Numbered from the stretch's first letter, positions 17,794 to 26,773 are shown. The stretch is 64,000 nucleotides of DNA from Pyxidicoccus xibeiensis (GCF_024198175.1 NZ_JAJVKV010000001.1:1488001-1552000); one strand, 5' to 3'. Made by a program: numbers and translations. Notes: a model not told the origin generated them from the letters alone.

Positions 17794-20700
17794 AGCCAGG
17801 GCTGCGCATCGACTCGCTGCGTGTGCTGGGCTTTGGCCGCTTCTCCGGGCTGACGCGCGAGCTGGGCCCGGGGCTGCACCTGCTCCACGGCCCCAACGAG
17901 GCGGGGAAGAGCACGCTGCTGGCCTTCCTGCGCAGCATGCTCTTCGGCTTCGAGAAGCGCGGGCAGCCGGAGCGGTACGAGCCCGAGGGCGGCGGCCCCT
18001 TCGGCGGCGAGCTGCGCCTGATGACGGACGCGGGGCCGCTGCTGGTGCGGCGCCTGGCGGCGGGCCGGCGCTCCGAGGGTGAGCTGACGGTGCTGGGCCC
18101 GGACGGGCAGCCAGTGCCCCGCGAGCGGCTGGAGGACGCGCTGGCGCACGTGTCGCGCGAGCTGTTCTTCGACGTGTTCGCCTTCCGCCTGGACGAGCTG
18201 GCCGGCTTCGAGCGGCTCACCGAGCAGCGCGGCGCATCCGAGGCGCTCGTCGCCGCCAGCATGCGCGGCGCGCGCCGGCTGCCGGAGGTGGTGTCGACGC
18301 TGGAGAAGCGCGCGAGCGAGCTCTACAAGCCGAACGGCACGAAGCCCGCGCTCAACGAGACGCTGAAGGCGCTGGAGGAGGTGCAGGCGCGGCTGCGCGA
18401 GGAGGGCAACCGGCCGGCGCTGTACTTCGCGGAGAAGGAGCGGCTGGGCAGGCTGGTCGAGGAGCAGCGGGTGCTGGAGGCGCGGCTGCGCGACGAGGGC
18501 CGCGAGCTGGAGCGCCTGTCGCGGCTGGAGGCGGCGCTCGGAGACGTGGCGGCGCTGGCGGAGGCGCGGGCCGAGCTGGCCTCGCTGCCCGCGCTGGAGC
18601 GCTTCCCCGAGGGCGGAGAGGCCCGGCTGGAGGACGCGCTGCACCGGCGCCGGAGCTACCGCGCCGAAGGGGCGCGACTGGCGGAGCGGCTCGCATCCGT
18701 GGACGAAGGGCTGGAGCGGCTGTCGGCGCCGTCGCGGGTGCGAGGCCGGGAGGAGGCGCTGCGCGTGGCGCTGGCCGCGTACACGGAGCGCGCGGTGCTG
18801 CTGAGGGCCCTGCCCGCCCGGCGCGCGGCGGTGGTGGAGAAGCGGCGGCAGGTGGAGGGCGCCCTGAAAGAACTGGGGCTGCCGGTGGATGGGCCCGGGC
18901 TGCTGGCACTGGACCTGAGCGCGAGCGTGCGCGCGGCGCTGGAGGAGCTGGCGGCGCGGCTCGGCACCGTGGAGGCGGAGCGGCGCGAGGCCACGGGCAC
19001 GCGGGCGCGGGCGCGCTCGGAGCGGGAGCGGCTGGGTGCCGCGGTGGCTCGCGTCCAGGCGGAGCTGGAGGCCCTGCCGGACGTGCGGCCGGCGCAGGTG
19101 CGGCAGCAGCAGGCGGGGCTGGCGCGGCTGCGTGGGGTGCGCGGCGAGCTGGAGCGCCTGGGCGAGCAGCGCTCGGAGCTGCGGCGGCAGTTCGAGAGCA
19201 TGCGCACGCAGGGAGAGGTGCCGCCCTCGGAGCTGGTGCTGCCGGTGTGGTGGGTGCCGGCGGCGGCGGCGGTGGCGGTGGTGCTCGCGGTGGTGGCGTG
19301 GCTGCTGGCGGGGACGGCCGTGGGCGCGCTGAGCCTCGCGGGCGGGCTGCTGCTGACGGGGGTGCTGGAGCTGGCCCGGCGGCGCGTGGAGGCCGCGCGC
19401 CACGCGGGCCTGGAGGCCCAGGCCGCGCGCCAGCGGTGGAAGCAGCAGGAGGAGGAGCGGCTGCGCTCGACGCTGGCGGGGCTTGCCGCGCGCGAGGAGC
19501 TGCTGCACCGCGAGCTGCTGGCCGCCGCCGCGGAGGCGGGCCTGGCGCCGGTGGTGACGGCGGCGGACATGGCGGCGCGCGAGGCGGCGCTCGTGGAGGC
19601 GCTGGAGCGGGCCGGGCGGCGCGAGGTGCTCCACCGCGAGTGGGAGAAGCTGCGCGACGGACATGCGGAGGCGCTGGGCGGGGAGCAGCGCGCGGAGGAG
19701 GCCCTGCGCGAGGCCGAGGCGCGGCATGCGGAGCTCACGGCGGAGCTGGCGGCGCACCTGACGGCACGGCGCTTCCCGCCCGGGCTCCCCGCGTCGGCGG
19801 CGCTCGCGCTGTGGCGGGATGCCGCGGCGCTGCGGCAGCGGCTGCTGGACGTGGGCACGGAGGAAGCGGCGCTGGCGGTGGATGAGCAGGCGTGCGCGGA
19901 GGTGGCCTCGCGGCTGTGGAAGGAGGCGGTGGCCGCCGGGCTGGCCACGGAGGCGGGAGCGCCGGGTCCGGTGGACCTGGCTTCCGACACAGCCGGTATC
20001 GTGGACGCTTCGGAGGCTTCTCCGAGCGCGGCACGCCTGGCCGGGCCCGCCTCGAGCGCAGCGGGCATGGCGGAGCCCGCCCAGGTTGCGATGCGCCTGA
20101 AGACGCCCGCTGAGAGTGCGGTGCGCACAGCGGGGACCGGTGCGCCGGGACTTCCCGCGACGCAGACACCAGACCTCGCGCTGACAGCCGCACGCGTCGC
20201 CGCCGCGCTGGAGACGGCCCGCGAGCAGGACAGCGAGCGCCGGGCCCTGGACGAGCGCCGCCGCGAGCTGCTCGCGGAGAAGGCTCGGCTGGACGGCCTG
20301 TGCCACGAGGAAGAAGCGGCCATCGCCGCGCTGCTGTCCGAGGGCGGCAGCCCCGACGAAGAGACATTCCGCCGCCGGGCCGCGCAGGCCCACCGGTACG
20401 CCCAGCTCACCCACCGCGCGCGCGAGCTGTCCCAGCGCATCGAGGCCCGCACCGGGCTGTCCGAGCCCCCGGTCCGCGAGGCCCTCCGTGACGCAGGCGG
20501 CGAGGAGGGCCTGCGCTCCACGCTGGAGTCACGGCGCGGACGCCACGCCGAAGCCCAGGAGCGACTGAAGGCCGTGCTCACCGAGCTGGGCGCCGTGCAC
20601 GGCCAGCTCGAGCGCTGGGAGAACGACGACGTGCTGGCGCGGCTGCGCATCGAGGAGGAAGCCCTCCGCGCGAAGGCCGCGGAGCTGGCCACGCGCTACG

Positions 20701-21206
20701 CCACGGACCGGCTGACGCTGGCCCTGCTGGCGCGGGCCCGGCATCGCTTCGAGGAGGACCAGCAGCCCCGCGTGGTGCAGCTCGCCTCCGAGCACTTCGC
20801 CGCGCTGACCCAGGGCCGCTACCGCCGCGTCTTCATCCCCACCAGCGAGGAGCGGGAGCTGCGCGTGAGCGACGGCGAGCGCGACTGGAGCGCGGCCCAG
20901 CTCTCCCGGGGCACGCGCGAGCAGCTCTACCTGGCCTTCCGCCTCGCCGTGGTGCGCGACTTCGGCGAGACGCGCGGCGCCCTGCCGCTCATCGTGGACG
21001 ACGTGCTGGTGAACTTCGACCCTGAGCGGGCCCGGGGCGCCATCCGCCTGCTGGCGAAGCTCTCCGCCCGCCAGCAGGTGATTGCCTTCACCTGCCACCC
21101 CTGGCTGCGCGAGGCCTTCGCCGCCGAAGGGGCCCGGGTCCACGAGCTGGAGACCCGCGCGAGCCCCCCTCAGCAGGCCCAGCCCTCCGTGCTGCAGGCG
21201 GGCTGA
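17790..21206 (+). CDS. YhaN-type AAA ATPase (SbcC/Rad50-like) with an unusual insertion
   Basis: 1138 residues from the ATG at 17790, overlapping the nuclease gene's stop. Walker A is GPNEAGKST (34-42); near the C-terminus are an ABC signature-like LSRGTREQ (about 1038) and Walker B LPLIVDDVLVNFD (about 1066), the split ATPase head of the SMC/Rad50 class. The long middle is Leu/Arg/Glu/Ala-rich coiled coil, interrupted near 485-530 by two hydrophobic segments, a hallmark of YhaN proteins that suggests membrane attachment. At about 721-795 the coiled coil is broken by an Ala/Pro/Ser/Gly-rich low-complexity stretch not expected in the family. There is no CxxC zinc hook, which separates it from true Rad50/SbcC. 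Expected to power the upstream nuclease. Confidence 0.87.
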   Translation: MKPGLRIDSLRVLGFGRFSGLTRELGPGLHLLHGPNEAGKSTLLAFLRSMLFGFEKRGQPERYEPEGGGPFGGELRLMTDAGPLLVRRLAAGRRSEGELTVLGPDGQPVPRERLEDALAHVSRELFFDVFAFRLDELAGFERLTEQRGASEALVAASMRGARRLPEVVSTLEKRASELYKPNGTKPALNETLKALEEVQARLREEGNRPALYFAEKERLGRLVEEQRVLEARLRDEGRELERLSRLEAALGDVAALAEARAELASLPALERFPEGGEARLEDALHRRRSYRAEGARLAERLASVDEGLERLSAPSRVRGREEALRVALAAYTERAVLLRALPARRAAVVEKRRQVEGALKELGLPVDGPGLLALDLSASVRAALEELAARLGTVEAERREATGTRARARSERERLGAAVARVQAELEALPDVRPAQVRQQQAGLARLRGVRGELERLGEQRSELRRQFESMRTQGEVPPSELVLPVWWVPAAAAVAVVLAVVAWLLAGTAVGALSLAGGLLLTGVLELARRRVEAARHAGLEAQAARQRWKQQEEERLRSTLAGLAAREELLHRELLAAAAEAGLAPVVTAADMAAREAALVEALERAGRREVLHREWEKLRDGHAEALGGEQRAEEALREAEARHAELTAELAAHLTARRFPPGLPASAALALWRDAAALRQRLLDVGTEEAALAVDEQACAEVASRLWKEAVAAGLATEAGAPGPVDLASDTAGIVDASEASPSAARLAGPASSAAGMAEPAQVAMRLKTPAESAVRTAGTGAPGLPATQTPDLALTAARVAAALETAREQDSERRALDERRRELLAEKARLDGLCHEEEAAIAALLSEGGSPDEETFRRRAAQAHRYAQLTHRARELSQRIEARTGLSEPPVREALRDAGGEEGLRSTLESRRGRHAEAQERLKAVLTELGAVHGQLERWENDDVLARLRIEEEALRAKAAELATRYATDRLTLALLARARHRFEEDQQPRVVQLASEHFAALTQGRYRRVFIPTSEERELRVSDGERDWSAAQLSRGTREQLYLAFRLAVVRDFGETRGALPLIVDDVLVNFDPERARGAIRLLAKLSARQQVIAFTCHPWLREAFAAEGARVHELETRASPPQQAQPSVLQAG

Positions 21207-21406
21207 TTTGACCGGCCGGAGCGGAGGCAGCCGAACGGGCGCACTGGATAAACGCGCGTCATCACTGAGGTTTCCGCCAGGCGACACCGGAAATCCCACT
21301 GCGGAGAAAAATCCCCGCGCGGCCGTGTCGATCTCCCCCGGCCCCGTTCGTCGCGGATATGAACACCCCATCGGCGCCAGCGGCGCCTGAACGAAAGGAC
21401 ATATCA

Positions 21407-21844
21407 ATGAGGGTCATGGTGATTGTGAAGGCCACGAAGAACAGCGAAGCGGGCGTCATGCCGAGCGAGAAGGCGCTCACCGAGATGGGCAAGTACAACG
21501 AGGAGCTCGTCAAGGCAGGCATCATGCTCGCGGGCGATGGCCTTCACCCGAGCGTGAAGGGCAAGCGCATCCAGTTCTCGGGGAACAAGCGCACCGTCGT
21601 TGACGGCCCCTTCGCCGAGACCAAGGAGCTCGTCGCCGGCTTCTGGGTGTGGCAGGTCCGGTCGATGGAAGAGGCTGTCGAGTGGGCGCGTCGCTGCCCC
21701 GACCCGATGCCGGGCGAGGAGGCCGTGCTCGAGCTCCGCCCCATCTTCGAGGCGAGCGACTTCGGGGATGCGCTCACCCCCGAGCTCCGCGCGCAGGAGG
21801 ACCGTCTCCGCAGCGAGGTCGAGAGCCAGCAGCGCAAGGCGTAG
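21407..21844 (+). CDS. YciI-family (DGPF domain) protein
   Basis: 145 residues. I chose the ATG at 21407 because it follows AAGGA at good spacing and begins MRVMVIVKA, the usual first beta strand of the family. The motif DGPFAETKELVAGFW is the DGPF signature of YciI-related proteins. They are small alpha/beta ferredoxin-like proteins, often near sigma factors or ArsR regulators, with poorly defined activity. The last ~30 residues (ELRAQEDRLRSEVESQQ) form a charged helix extending beyond the core. It stands alone between the ATPase gene and paralogue F. Cytoplasmic. Family assignment is firm, function is not. Confidence 0.85.
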   Translation: MRVMVIVKATKNSEAGVMPSEKALTEMGKYNEELVKAGIMLAGDGLHPSVKGKRIQFSGNKRTVVDGPFAETKELVAGFWVWQVRSMEEAVEWARRCPDPMPGEEAVLELRPIFEASDFGDALTPELRAQEDRLRSEVESQQRKA

Positions 21845-21903
21845 CGCCCTTCCGCCCCGTTGACGCTCAGCCTCCTCCGTCGCCCGGAGCCGTGACGCCC
21901 GGG

Positions 21904-21912
21904 TGTTACACT
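21904..21912 (+). promoter_or_regulatory. Extended -10-like element upstream of paralogue F
   Basis: TGTTACACT matches the TGNTANNNT pattern 23 nt before the ATG at 21936, leaving room for the GAGGAGGGAGC ribosome site. No clear -35. Confidence 0.35.
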
Positions 21913-21935
21913 CTCGGGCGACTCGAGGAGGGAGC

Positions 21936-24900
21936 ATGCGCAAGGGGATGACGGTGGCCGTTGCCGTGCTGGCCATCGCGCTCGGGCTGGGAGCCCTCCT
22001 GAGCCGGAAGCAGGAGCCCTCCAGCAGGCCGGAGCGCCCGTCCCGGAGCGCCACCCGGACGGGCACGGGCTTCATCCTCCCCCCTGCCGTGCCGCTCCCG
22101 GACGGAAACCTGCGCATCCGCGGCGTCCTGCTCGGAGACGGCGGTCCGCTCGCCGGAGTGCGCCTCTCCGCCACGCGGCCCGAGGCAGGACACACGCTGT
22201 CCGAGCTGTCCTGCGGCGACGTGCTCCAGCGACCGGAATGGAAGGAACCCCTCCAGAAGTGCCTGAGCAAGGCCGCCGGCCCCCTGCTGGAGTTCGTCAT
22301 CGCCCGCGAGGGGGAAGCCCCCGTGTACGCCGAGACTGTCACGGAGAGCGACGGCACCTTCACCCTCGAGGGACTGCCCCCGGGGAGCTTCGCGCTCTGG
22401 GCGATGGATGCGCGCGGCGCGGGCATGTGGCCGGAGGTGCCGGCCGGAACGGAGGGCCTCACGCGGGTGCTCGGCGCGGGCGTCACGGTGGAGGGCCGCG
22501 TCTCCAGCGAGGACGGCGCGCCCCTGGCCGGCGTCCAGGTGACGGCGGTGCACACCGGCCACACCCGCTTCTTCGACACGGAGACGGGAGCGGACGGCCG
22601 CTACCGGCTCGGCCCGCTGCCGCTGGCGGAGTACCGCACCGCCTTCTCGAAGGAGGGCTGGCTCCCGCAGCTCGGCAAGGGCGCCGAGCACGAGCAGGTG
22701 ACGCTCCATCGTCCCCGGCGCCTCGTGGGCCGCGTCCTGGGCGAAGGCCGTCCGGCGCCGGGCGTGCGCGTCCAGGCCGAGCGCCTGGGCAAGCCGACGG
22801 GCGACGACCGGCAGGACTCCACGCTGGAGCAGGTGGCCACCACGGACGCGGAGGGGCGCTTCACCTTCGAGGCGCTGGGCACTGCCGCGTACCGGCTCTC
22901 GGCCACGCTGGGCGACAGGCATGCCTTCGCGCAGGTGGAGCAGGACGCGCTCCCCTCCGAGGTCATCCTGGAGCTGGGCAGCGCACTGCGCGTCGAGGGC
23001 ACGGTGCGTGATGCCGCCGGCACCCCCGTCCCGGGCGCGCGGGTGTACGCCACGCAGCACGAGGCGCTCACCGACGCCGCGGGCCACTACGCGCTGGGCC
23101 CCATGGAGCCCGGCAGACATCGCGTCCGGGTCTCCGTGCCCCGGTACCTCTTTGCCTCCGAGGTCGTGGAGTCCGGGCCAGGGAACGCGCGCGTGGACTT
23201 CACGCTCGAGTCCTCCGTCCCCATCGAAGGCGTGGTGGTGGACGGCGAGGGCCATCCGGTGGCCGGCGTCGCCCTCGAGCTGAAGCAATACTTCGAGGAC
23301 GGCGATGGAGAGACCTACAGCGTGGGCTTCGGCTTCTCGGACGAGGAGGGCCACTTCGTGCTGGAGGCCCCCGCGCCGGGCGAATTCTCGCTGGAGGTCA
23401 CCGCCAAGGAGCGCCGCGTCCGCGAGCACCTCTTCGTCACCGCTCCCTCCAAGGACGTCCGGGTGGTGCTGCCGCGCAAGGCCCGCGTGTCGGGGACGCT
23501 CACCGATGAGCACGGTGTCCCCTTCCCCGGGGCCACGGTGGCGCTGTGGCGCGCGGAGGGAGCGGCCGCGGCCGAGGGCGAGGACCTGAGGGCGCTGTGG
23601 CGCGCGGAGGGAGCGACCGGGGCAGAGGACGAGGACCTGACGGATGCTCGCGGGCACTTCTCCCTCTGGGGCCTGGAGCCGGGCCGCTTCGTGCTGGAGG
23701 CGACGCATGTGTCGGGCGGCGTGGAGCGCTCCACGTCCCGGCCCGTCGAGCTGCGAGAGAACGAGGCGCTGGAGGTGTCCCTGCGCCTGGAGTCGGGCTG
23801 GACGCTCACGGGGCTCGCGGTGGACGCGCAGGGCCAGCCGGTGTCCGGGGTGCAGATCTTCCCGCTGCCGCCCCAGCATGCCGAGCCCACGTGGCGGCGT
23901 GCGGCTGAGACAGTGGGGCTCCCGCCCTCCGCCCTCACCGGGACGGACGGCCGCTTCACGCTGCGGCACCTCGCGGGCGACGAGGTCTGGCTGGAGGTCC
24001 GCGCGGACGACCATCGCTTCGTGGCCGCCCGCTCCACGGGAGGTCAGCCACAGCTGCAGCGGCTCCACGTGCTCGCGGGAGGCGGGGAGGTGCGCCTCTT
24101 CCTGGAGCGACTGGGCCACATCCACGGCCGGCTCACCGGGCCGGACGGTGCCCCCATCACCCGCTTCCGCCTGAACGGGAAGGACCTGGCGGACCCGCGC
24201 GGAGCCTTCTCCCGTCCCGTCGAGACATCGGGCACCTGGCGCATGGAGCTGTCCGCGAAGGGAATGGCCCCGGTGCTGCGCGAGGTGGAGGTGAGCGCGG
24301 GCATGGACGTGGACCTGGGTGAAATCCGCATAAGCCCGGGCCGCCGGGTGCAGGGCCGGGTGCTGGACGCGACGACATCCGAGCCCGTCGTGGGCGCCAG
24401 CGTCCTCGCCACCCCCGCGAGAATCGCCACCCTCCCCATCGAGAACCACCGGGACGTCGTGCGCACGGATGCCAGCGGGGCCTTCACCCTGCCCCACGTG
24501 GAGGCCGGGCCGCTCCCGCTCTTCGTGGAGGCGGACGGCTACCGTCCCGGGCGCATCGAGCTGGGGACGGACGCCGCGGAGGACCTCACGGTGCTCCTCG
24601 TGCAGGGCGCCCGCGTGGAGTTCTCGATTCAGGATGCCCAGGGCAAGCCGATGACGGCCCACGTCTACCTGGACCGGCAGGGAGAACTCCTCACGGCGCG
24701 CCCCTACGCGGTCCCCGGAGGCTCGGGAGTGGTGCAGGACGTGGAGCCCGGCGACTACCGGGTGCTCGCCTTCGTGCCCGGCCCCCGCCGGGGCTCCGTC
24801 GTCTTCGAGCCCCGGCACGTCCAGGTCCCCGCCCAGGGAGCCGTGCGCGTCGACCTGACGGCGCGGCGCACCGGGGCCACGCTGGAGCTGCGCGTGGACG

Positions 24901-25175
24901 ACTCGGTGGGCTTCGCCGTCCTGTACCCGGGCGTCGCGCCCCCGCCCCGGCTGTTCCGGGACTTCCCTCCCGTGGAGGCCCGCTCGTTCCCCTATGAGGG
25001 AGCGCTTCCGGGCGACGTGACGTTCCGCAACCTCCCGCCAGGGCGCGCCACGCTCTTCCTCGTGGAGCGCTCGCTCCAGGGCGTCCACCGCGAGGAGCTG
25101 GACGTGCCCGCCGGGGGCACCCTGGTGCGCGACGTGACGCCTGCCTGGACGCCCTTCGTGTTCGGCGGCTTCTGA
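21936..25175 (+). CDS. Carboxypeptidase-regulatory-like repeat protein, paralogue F (11 modules)
   Basis: 1079 residues from the ATG at 21936, preceded by GAGGAGGGAGC. It has a hydrophobic N-terminal anchor, a linker, then eleven modules in the same order as paralogues B and D. Module 1 keeps the two-cysteine loop (SELSC ... LQKC). Module 6 contains a tandem duplication of 17 residues (ALWRAEGA... twice) not present in the others. The C-terminal module ends REELDVPAGGTLVRD, so the family signature is kept but the final PVW is altered to PAW. It lies 5.5 kb from the A-E cluster, separated by the nuclease-ATPase pair and the YciI gene, so the array was probably split by insertion or F was copied out. 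Envelope location inferred. Confidence 0.86.
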   Translation: MRKGMTVAVAVLAIALGLGALLSRKQEPSSRPERPSRSATRTGTGFILPPAVPLPDGNLRIRGVLLGDGGPLAGVRLSATRPEAGHTLSELSCGDVLQRPEWKEPLQKCLSKAAGPLLEFVIAREGEAPVYAETVTESDGTFTLEGLPPGSFALWAMDARGAGMWPEVPAGTEGLTRVLGAGVTVEGRVSSEDGAPLAGVQVTAVHTGHTRFFDTETGADGRYRLGPLPLAEYRTAFSKEGWLPQLGKGAEHEQVTLHRPRRLVGRVLGEGRPAPGVRVQAERLGKPTGDDRQDSTLEQVATTDAEGRFTFEALGTAAYRLSATLGDRHAFAQVEQDALPSEVILELGSALRVEGTVRDAAGTPVPGARVYATQHEALTDAAGHYALGPMEPGRHRVRVSVPRYLFASEVVESGPGNARVDFTLESSVPIEGVVVDGEGHPVAGVALELKQYFEDGDGETYSVGFGFSDEEGHFVLEAPAPGEFSLEVTAKERRVREHLFVTAPSKDVRVVLPRKARVSGTLTDEHGVPFPGATVALWRAEGAAAAEGEDLRALWRAEGATGAEDEDLTDARGHFSLWGLEPGRFVLEATHVSGGVERSTSRPVELRENEALEVSLRLESGWTLTGLAVDAQGQPVSGVQIFPLPPQHAEPTWRRAAETVGLPPSALTGTDGRFTLRHLAGDEVWLEVRADDHRFVAARSTGGQPQLQRLHVLAGGGEVRLFLERLGHIHGRLTGPDGAPITRFRLNGKDLADPRGAFSRPVETSGTWRMELSAKGMAPVLREVEVSAGMDVDLGEIRISPGRRVQGRVLDATTSEPVVGASVLATPARIATLPIENHRDVVRTDASGAFTLPHVEAGPLPLFVEADGYRPGRIELGTDAAEDLTVLLVQGARVEFSIQDAQGKPMTAHVYLDRQGELLTARPYAVPGGSGVVQDVEPGDYRVLAFVPGPRRGSVVFEPRHVQVPAQGAVRVDLTARRTGATLELRVDDSVGFAVLYPGVAPPPRLFRDFPPVEARSFPYEGALPGDVTFRNLPPGRATLFLVERSLQGVHREELDVPAGGTLVRDVTPAWTPFVFGGF
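23541..23642 (+). repeat. 51-bp imperfect tandem duplication inside paralogue F
   Basis: Two units starting GCGCTGTGGCGCGCGGAGGG at 23541 and 23592 follow one another in frame, adding 17 residues to module 6. The second half of each unit has diverged. Confidence 0.85.
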
Positions 25176-25224
25176 CGCCGCCGCCCCGCCCGTCCCAGGA
25201 GCCGCCCTGCGCTTCACATGAACA

Positions 25225-25245
25225 TGCCTTGACAGGCATATGCCT
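25225..25245. promoter_or_regulatory. Overlapping palindromes, probable ArsR-family operator
   Basis: TGCCTTGACAGGCA (25225-25238) is an inverted repeat with 5-bp arms. It overlaps AGGCATATGCCT (25234-25245), a perfect 12-bp palindrome. Together they give three alternating TGCCT/AGGCA half-sites spanning the -35 box of the regulator's own promoter, a position suited to repression. Confidence 0.55.
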
Positions 25246-25258
25246 CCATAAGCATATA
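25229..25258 (+). promoter_or_regulatory. Sigma-70-like promoter of the ArsR/SRPBCC operon
   Basis: A consensus TTGACA (25229-25234) is followed after 18 nt by CATATA (25253-25258); TATACA at 25255 is an alternative -10. The predicted transcript start falls at or next to the ATG at 25265, so the message may be leaderless. Confidence 0.5.
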
Positions 25259-25264
25259 CAGGAC

Positions 25265-25618
25265 ATGCTGAGCGCCTTCGACGTCGTGGCGGAGCCCAAC
25301 CGCCGCCGCATCCTGGACCTGCTCCGCGAGGGCCGCCGCCCCGTGGGCGAGCTGGTGGACCGGCTGGGGCTGACGCAGCCCACCGTGTCCAAGCACCTGC
25401 GCGTGCTCAAGGACGCACGGCTGGTGGACGTGGAGCAGGACGCGCAGCGGCGGCTGTACCGGCTGCGTCCGGAGCCGCTGCTGGAGCTGGACTCGTGGCT
25501 CGCGCCGTACCGCGCGCTCTGGTCCAGGCGGCTGGATGCGCTGGAGCGCCACCTGGACACCATGGCGGACGACGGGCCCGCCACCCCCCCGAGCCCGCCC
25601 CACAGGAGGAAGCGATGA
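25265..25618 (+). CDS. ArsR/SmtB-family winged-helix repressor
   Basis: 117 residues from the ATG at 25265; the frame is open 12 codons earlier but that would read through the promoter. The fold is plain: EPNRRRILDLL, GRRPVGELVDRLGLTQPTVSKHLRVLKDARLV as helix-turn-helix, then a beta wing (QRRLYRL). It has no metal-binding ELCVCDL-type motif, so it is the non-metal ArsR subclass. That subclass is typically encoded next to SRPBCC/AHSA1 proteins, exactly as here. The stop overlaps the start of the next gene (ATGA). Palindromes over the -35 box suggest autoregulation. Cytoplasmic DNA-binding dimer by family; the inducing signal is unknown. Confidence 0.9.
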   Translation: MLSAFDVVAEPNRRRILDLLREGRRPVGELVDRLGLTQPTVSKHLRVLKDARLVDVEQDAQRRLYRLRPEPLLELDSWLAPYRALWSRRLDALERHLDTMADDGPATPPSPPHRRKR

Positions 25619-26442
25619 AGGACGGAACCCTTCAGAAGAAAGGCAACCTGTTCGAGCTGCGCTACGAGCGGCTTCTCGCACACCGGCCGGAGAAGGTGTG
25701 GCGCGCGCTGACGGACAACGCGGAGCTGAGCCACTGGTTCCCGGCCCGAATCGAGGGCGCGCGCGAGGCCGGCGCGGAGCTGCGCTTTGTCTTCCCGGGC
25801 GAGTCCGGCCCGCCGACCACGGGGAAGGTCTCCGTGTTCGACCCGCCGCGCGTCCTGGAGTTCTCCTGGGAGGGAGACGTGCTGCGCTGGGAGCTGAAGC
25901 CCGAGGGCCCCGGCTGCCTGCTCGTCTTCACCAGCACCTTCGATGACCGCGCCCGGGCGCACCGCGACGGCACTGGCTGGCACATGTGCCTGGAGAATCT
26001 GGAGACGCTGCTCGACGGCAAGCCCTCCGTGGGCTTCGACAAGGAGCGCATGGCGGTGCTCGACGCGCAGTACGCGGCGCGCTTCGGCCTGGGCAGCTTC
26101 CCCACGTTCCTCACGACGCCGGGGAACCGGCTCGACGGCGCGGCGCTGCGCGTCCCGGGCGTCGAGGTGCACATGTTCGACGGCGCGGACGGCAACCAGC
26201 TCACCCTCTGCCATGCGAAGAGCGACGCGGACACCGGCGAGCACCTCCAGGACTTCGAGGAGTACCTTGTCGTCCTCGAGGGCACCTACGTGCTGAGCAT
26301 CAACGGCACGGACTTCACGCTCGGCGCCGGGCGGGAGTTCGTCGTCCCCAGGGGCGCTCGCATCCGGGGGCGGTACACCGCAGGCACGCGGACGCTCCAT
26401 GCCTTCGGAGGCCGTGGCCTGAAGCGGCCCGCGTCGCCCTGA
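25615..26442 (+). CDS. SRPBCC (AHSA1-type) domain fused to a C-terminal cupin
   Basis: 275 residues from the ATG at 25615, with AGGAGGAAGCG upstream and overlapping the repressor's stop. Residues 1-150 are an SRPBCC/AHSA1 domain: RPEKVWRALTD, LSHWFPARI, PPRVLEFSWEGDVLRWEL, and a GWHMCLENLETLLDG helix. Such domains bind hydrophobic ligands. Residues about 170-275 form a second, cupin-like beta-barrel domain (HMFDG...EHLQDFEEYLVVLEGTYVLSI..., GREFVVPRGARI). The His/Glu set of metal cupins is only partly visible, so it may be a sensor rather than an enzyme. ArsR-SRPBCC pairs are common; the cupin extension is less usual. Cytoplasmic; ligand unknown. Confidence 0.82.
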   Translation: MKDGTLQKKGNLFELRYERLLAHRPEKVWRALTDNAELSHWFPARIEGAREAGAELRFVFPGESGPPTTGKVSVFDPPRVLEFSWEGDVLRWELKPEGPGCLLVFTSTFDDRARAHRDGTGWHMCLENLETLLDGKPSVGFDKERMAVLDAQYAARFGLGSFPTFLTTPGNRLDGAALRVPGVEVHMFDGADGNQLTLCHAKSDADTGEHLQDFEEYLVVLEGTYVLSINGTDFTLGAGREFVVPRGARIRGRYTAGTRTLHAFGGRGLKRPASP

Positions 26443-26773
26443 GCCGCGGGGCCGACTGGGGCATCAGCGACCCGACACCCGGGTGAAGCCGGGTGCGGCT
26501 CCCGGTGACGCGCGGCGCTCACGGACGCGCCCGCGTCTGGGGGAAACGCGGGCCTGAATGCCAGTGGGCCGTGTGGGCGGGCGTGCCTGCGTCTCGGGCA
26601 CACGCGCCCGCGTTCCCGGGCAACGCGCCTCCCCTCACGGGCGGAGCACTTCCCGACACGGGCGGAACGTCCTTCTGTCCCGAGGGCCCTGAGCCCGTCC
26701 CCGTTCCAGCCAGCACGGACCATGGCAGCACGATTGCAATGCATGGCGGCCAGTCGTGCCGAGAGGAACCGCC
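26443..26773. other. 331-nt gap with several GC-rich inverted repeats, no gene seen
   Basis: No frame here looks like protein. It holds a CACCCGG/CCGGGTG hairpin at 26476-26495, then GCCCGCGT with ACGCGGGC about 9 nt apart near 26528-26552. Several CGCCCGCGT-like words recur. It may carry the terminator of the upstream operon and the promoter of the next gene; a small RNA is possible but unsupported. Confidence 0.4.
26476..26495 (+). terminator. Hairpin after the SRPBCC-cupin gene
   Basis: CACCCGG and CCGGGTG form a perfect 7-bp stem with a GTGAAG loop, 34 nt after the stop at 26442. No T-run follows, so termination is only a suggestion. Confidence 0.3.

Noticed and set aside
17106-20414. 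1102-codon minus-strand frame opposite the nuclease-ATPase pair
   Set aside because: Arg/Gln/Leu-rich shadow; Walker and phosphoesterase motifs are on the plus strand.
22001-25000. Carboxypeptidase activity for the repeat family
   Set aside because: Only regulatory-type beta-sandwich modules are present; no zinc-peptidase motif such as HxxE with a distal His was found.
21906-25217. 1103-codon minus-strand frame opposite paralogue F
   Set aside because: No domain, no ribosome site; the family modules are on the plus strand.
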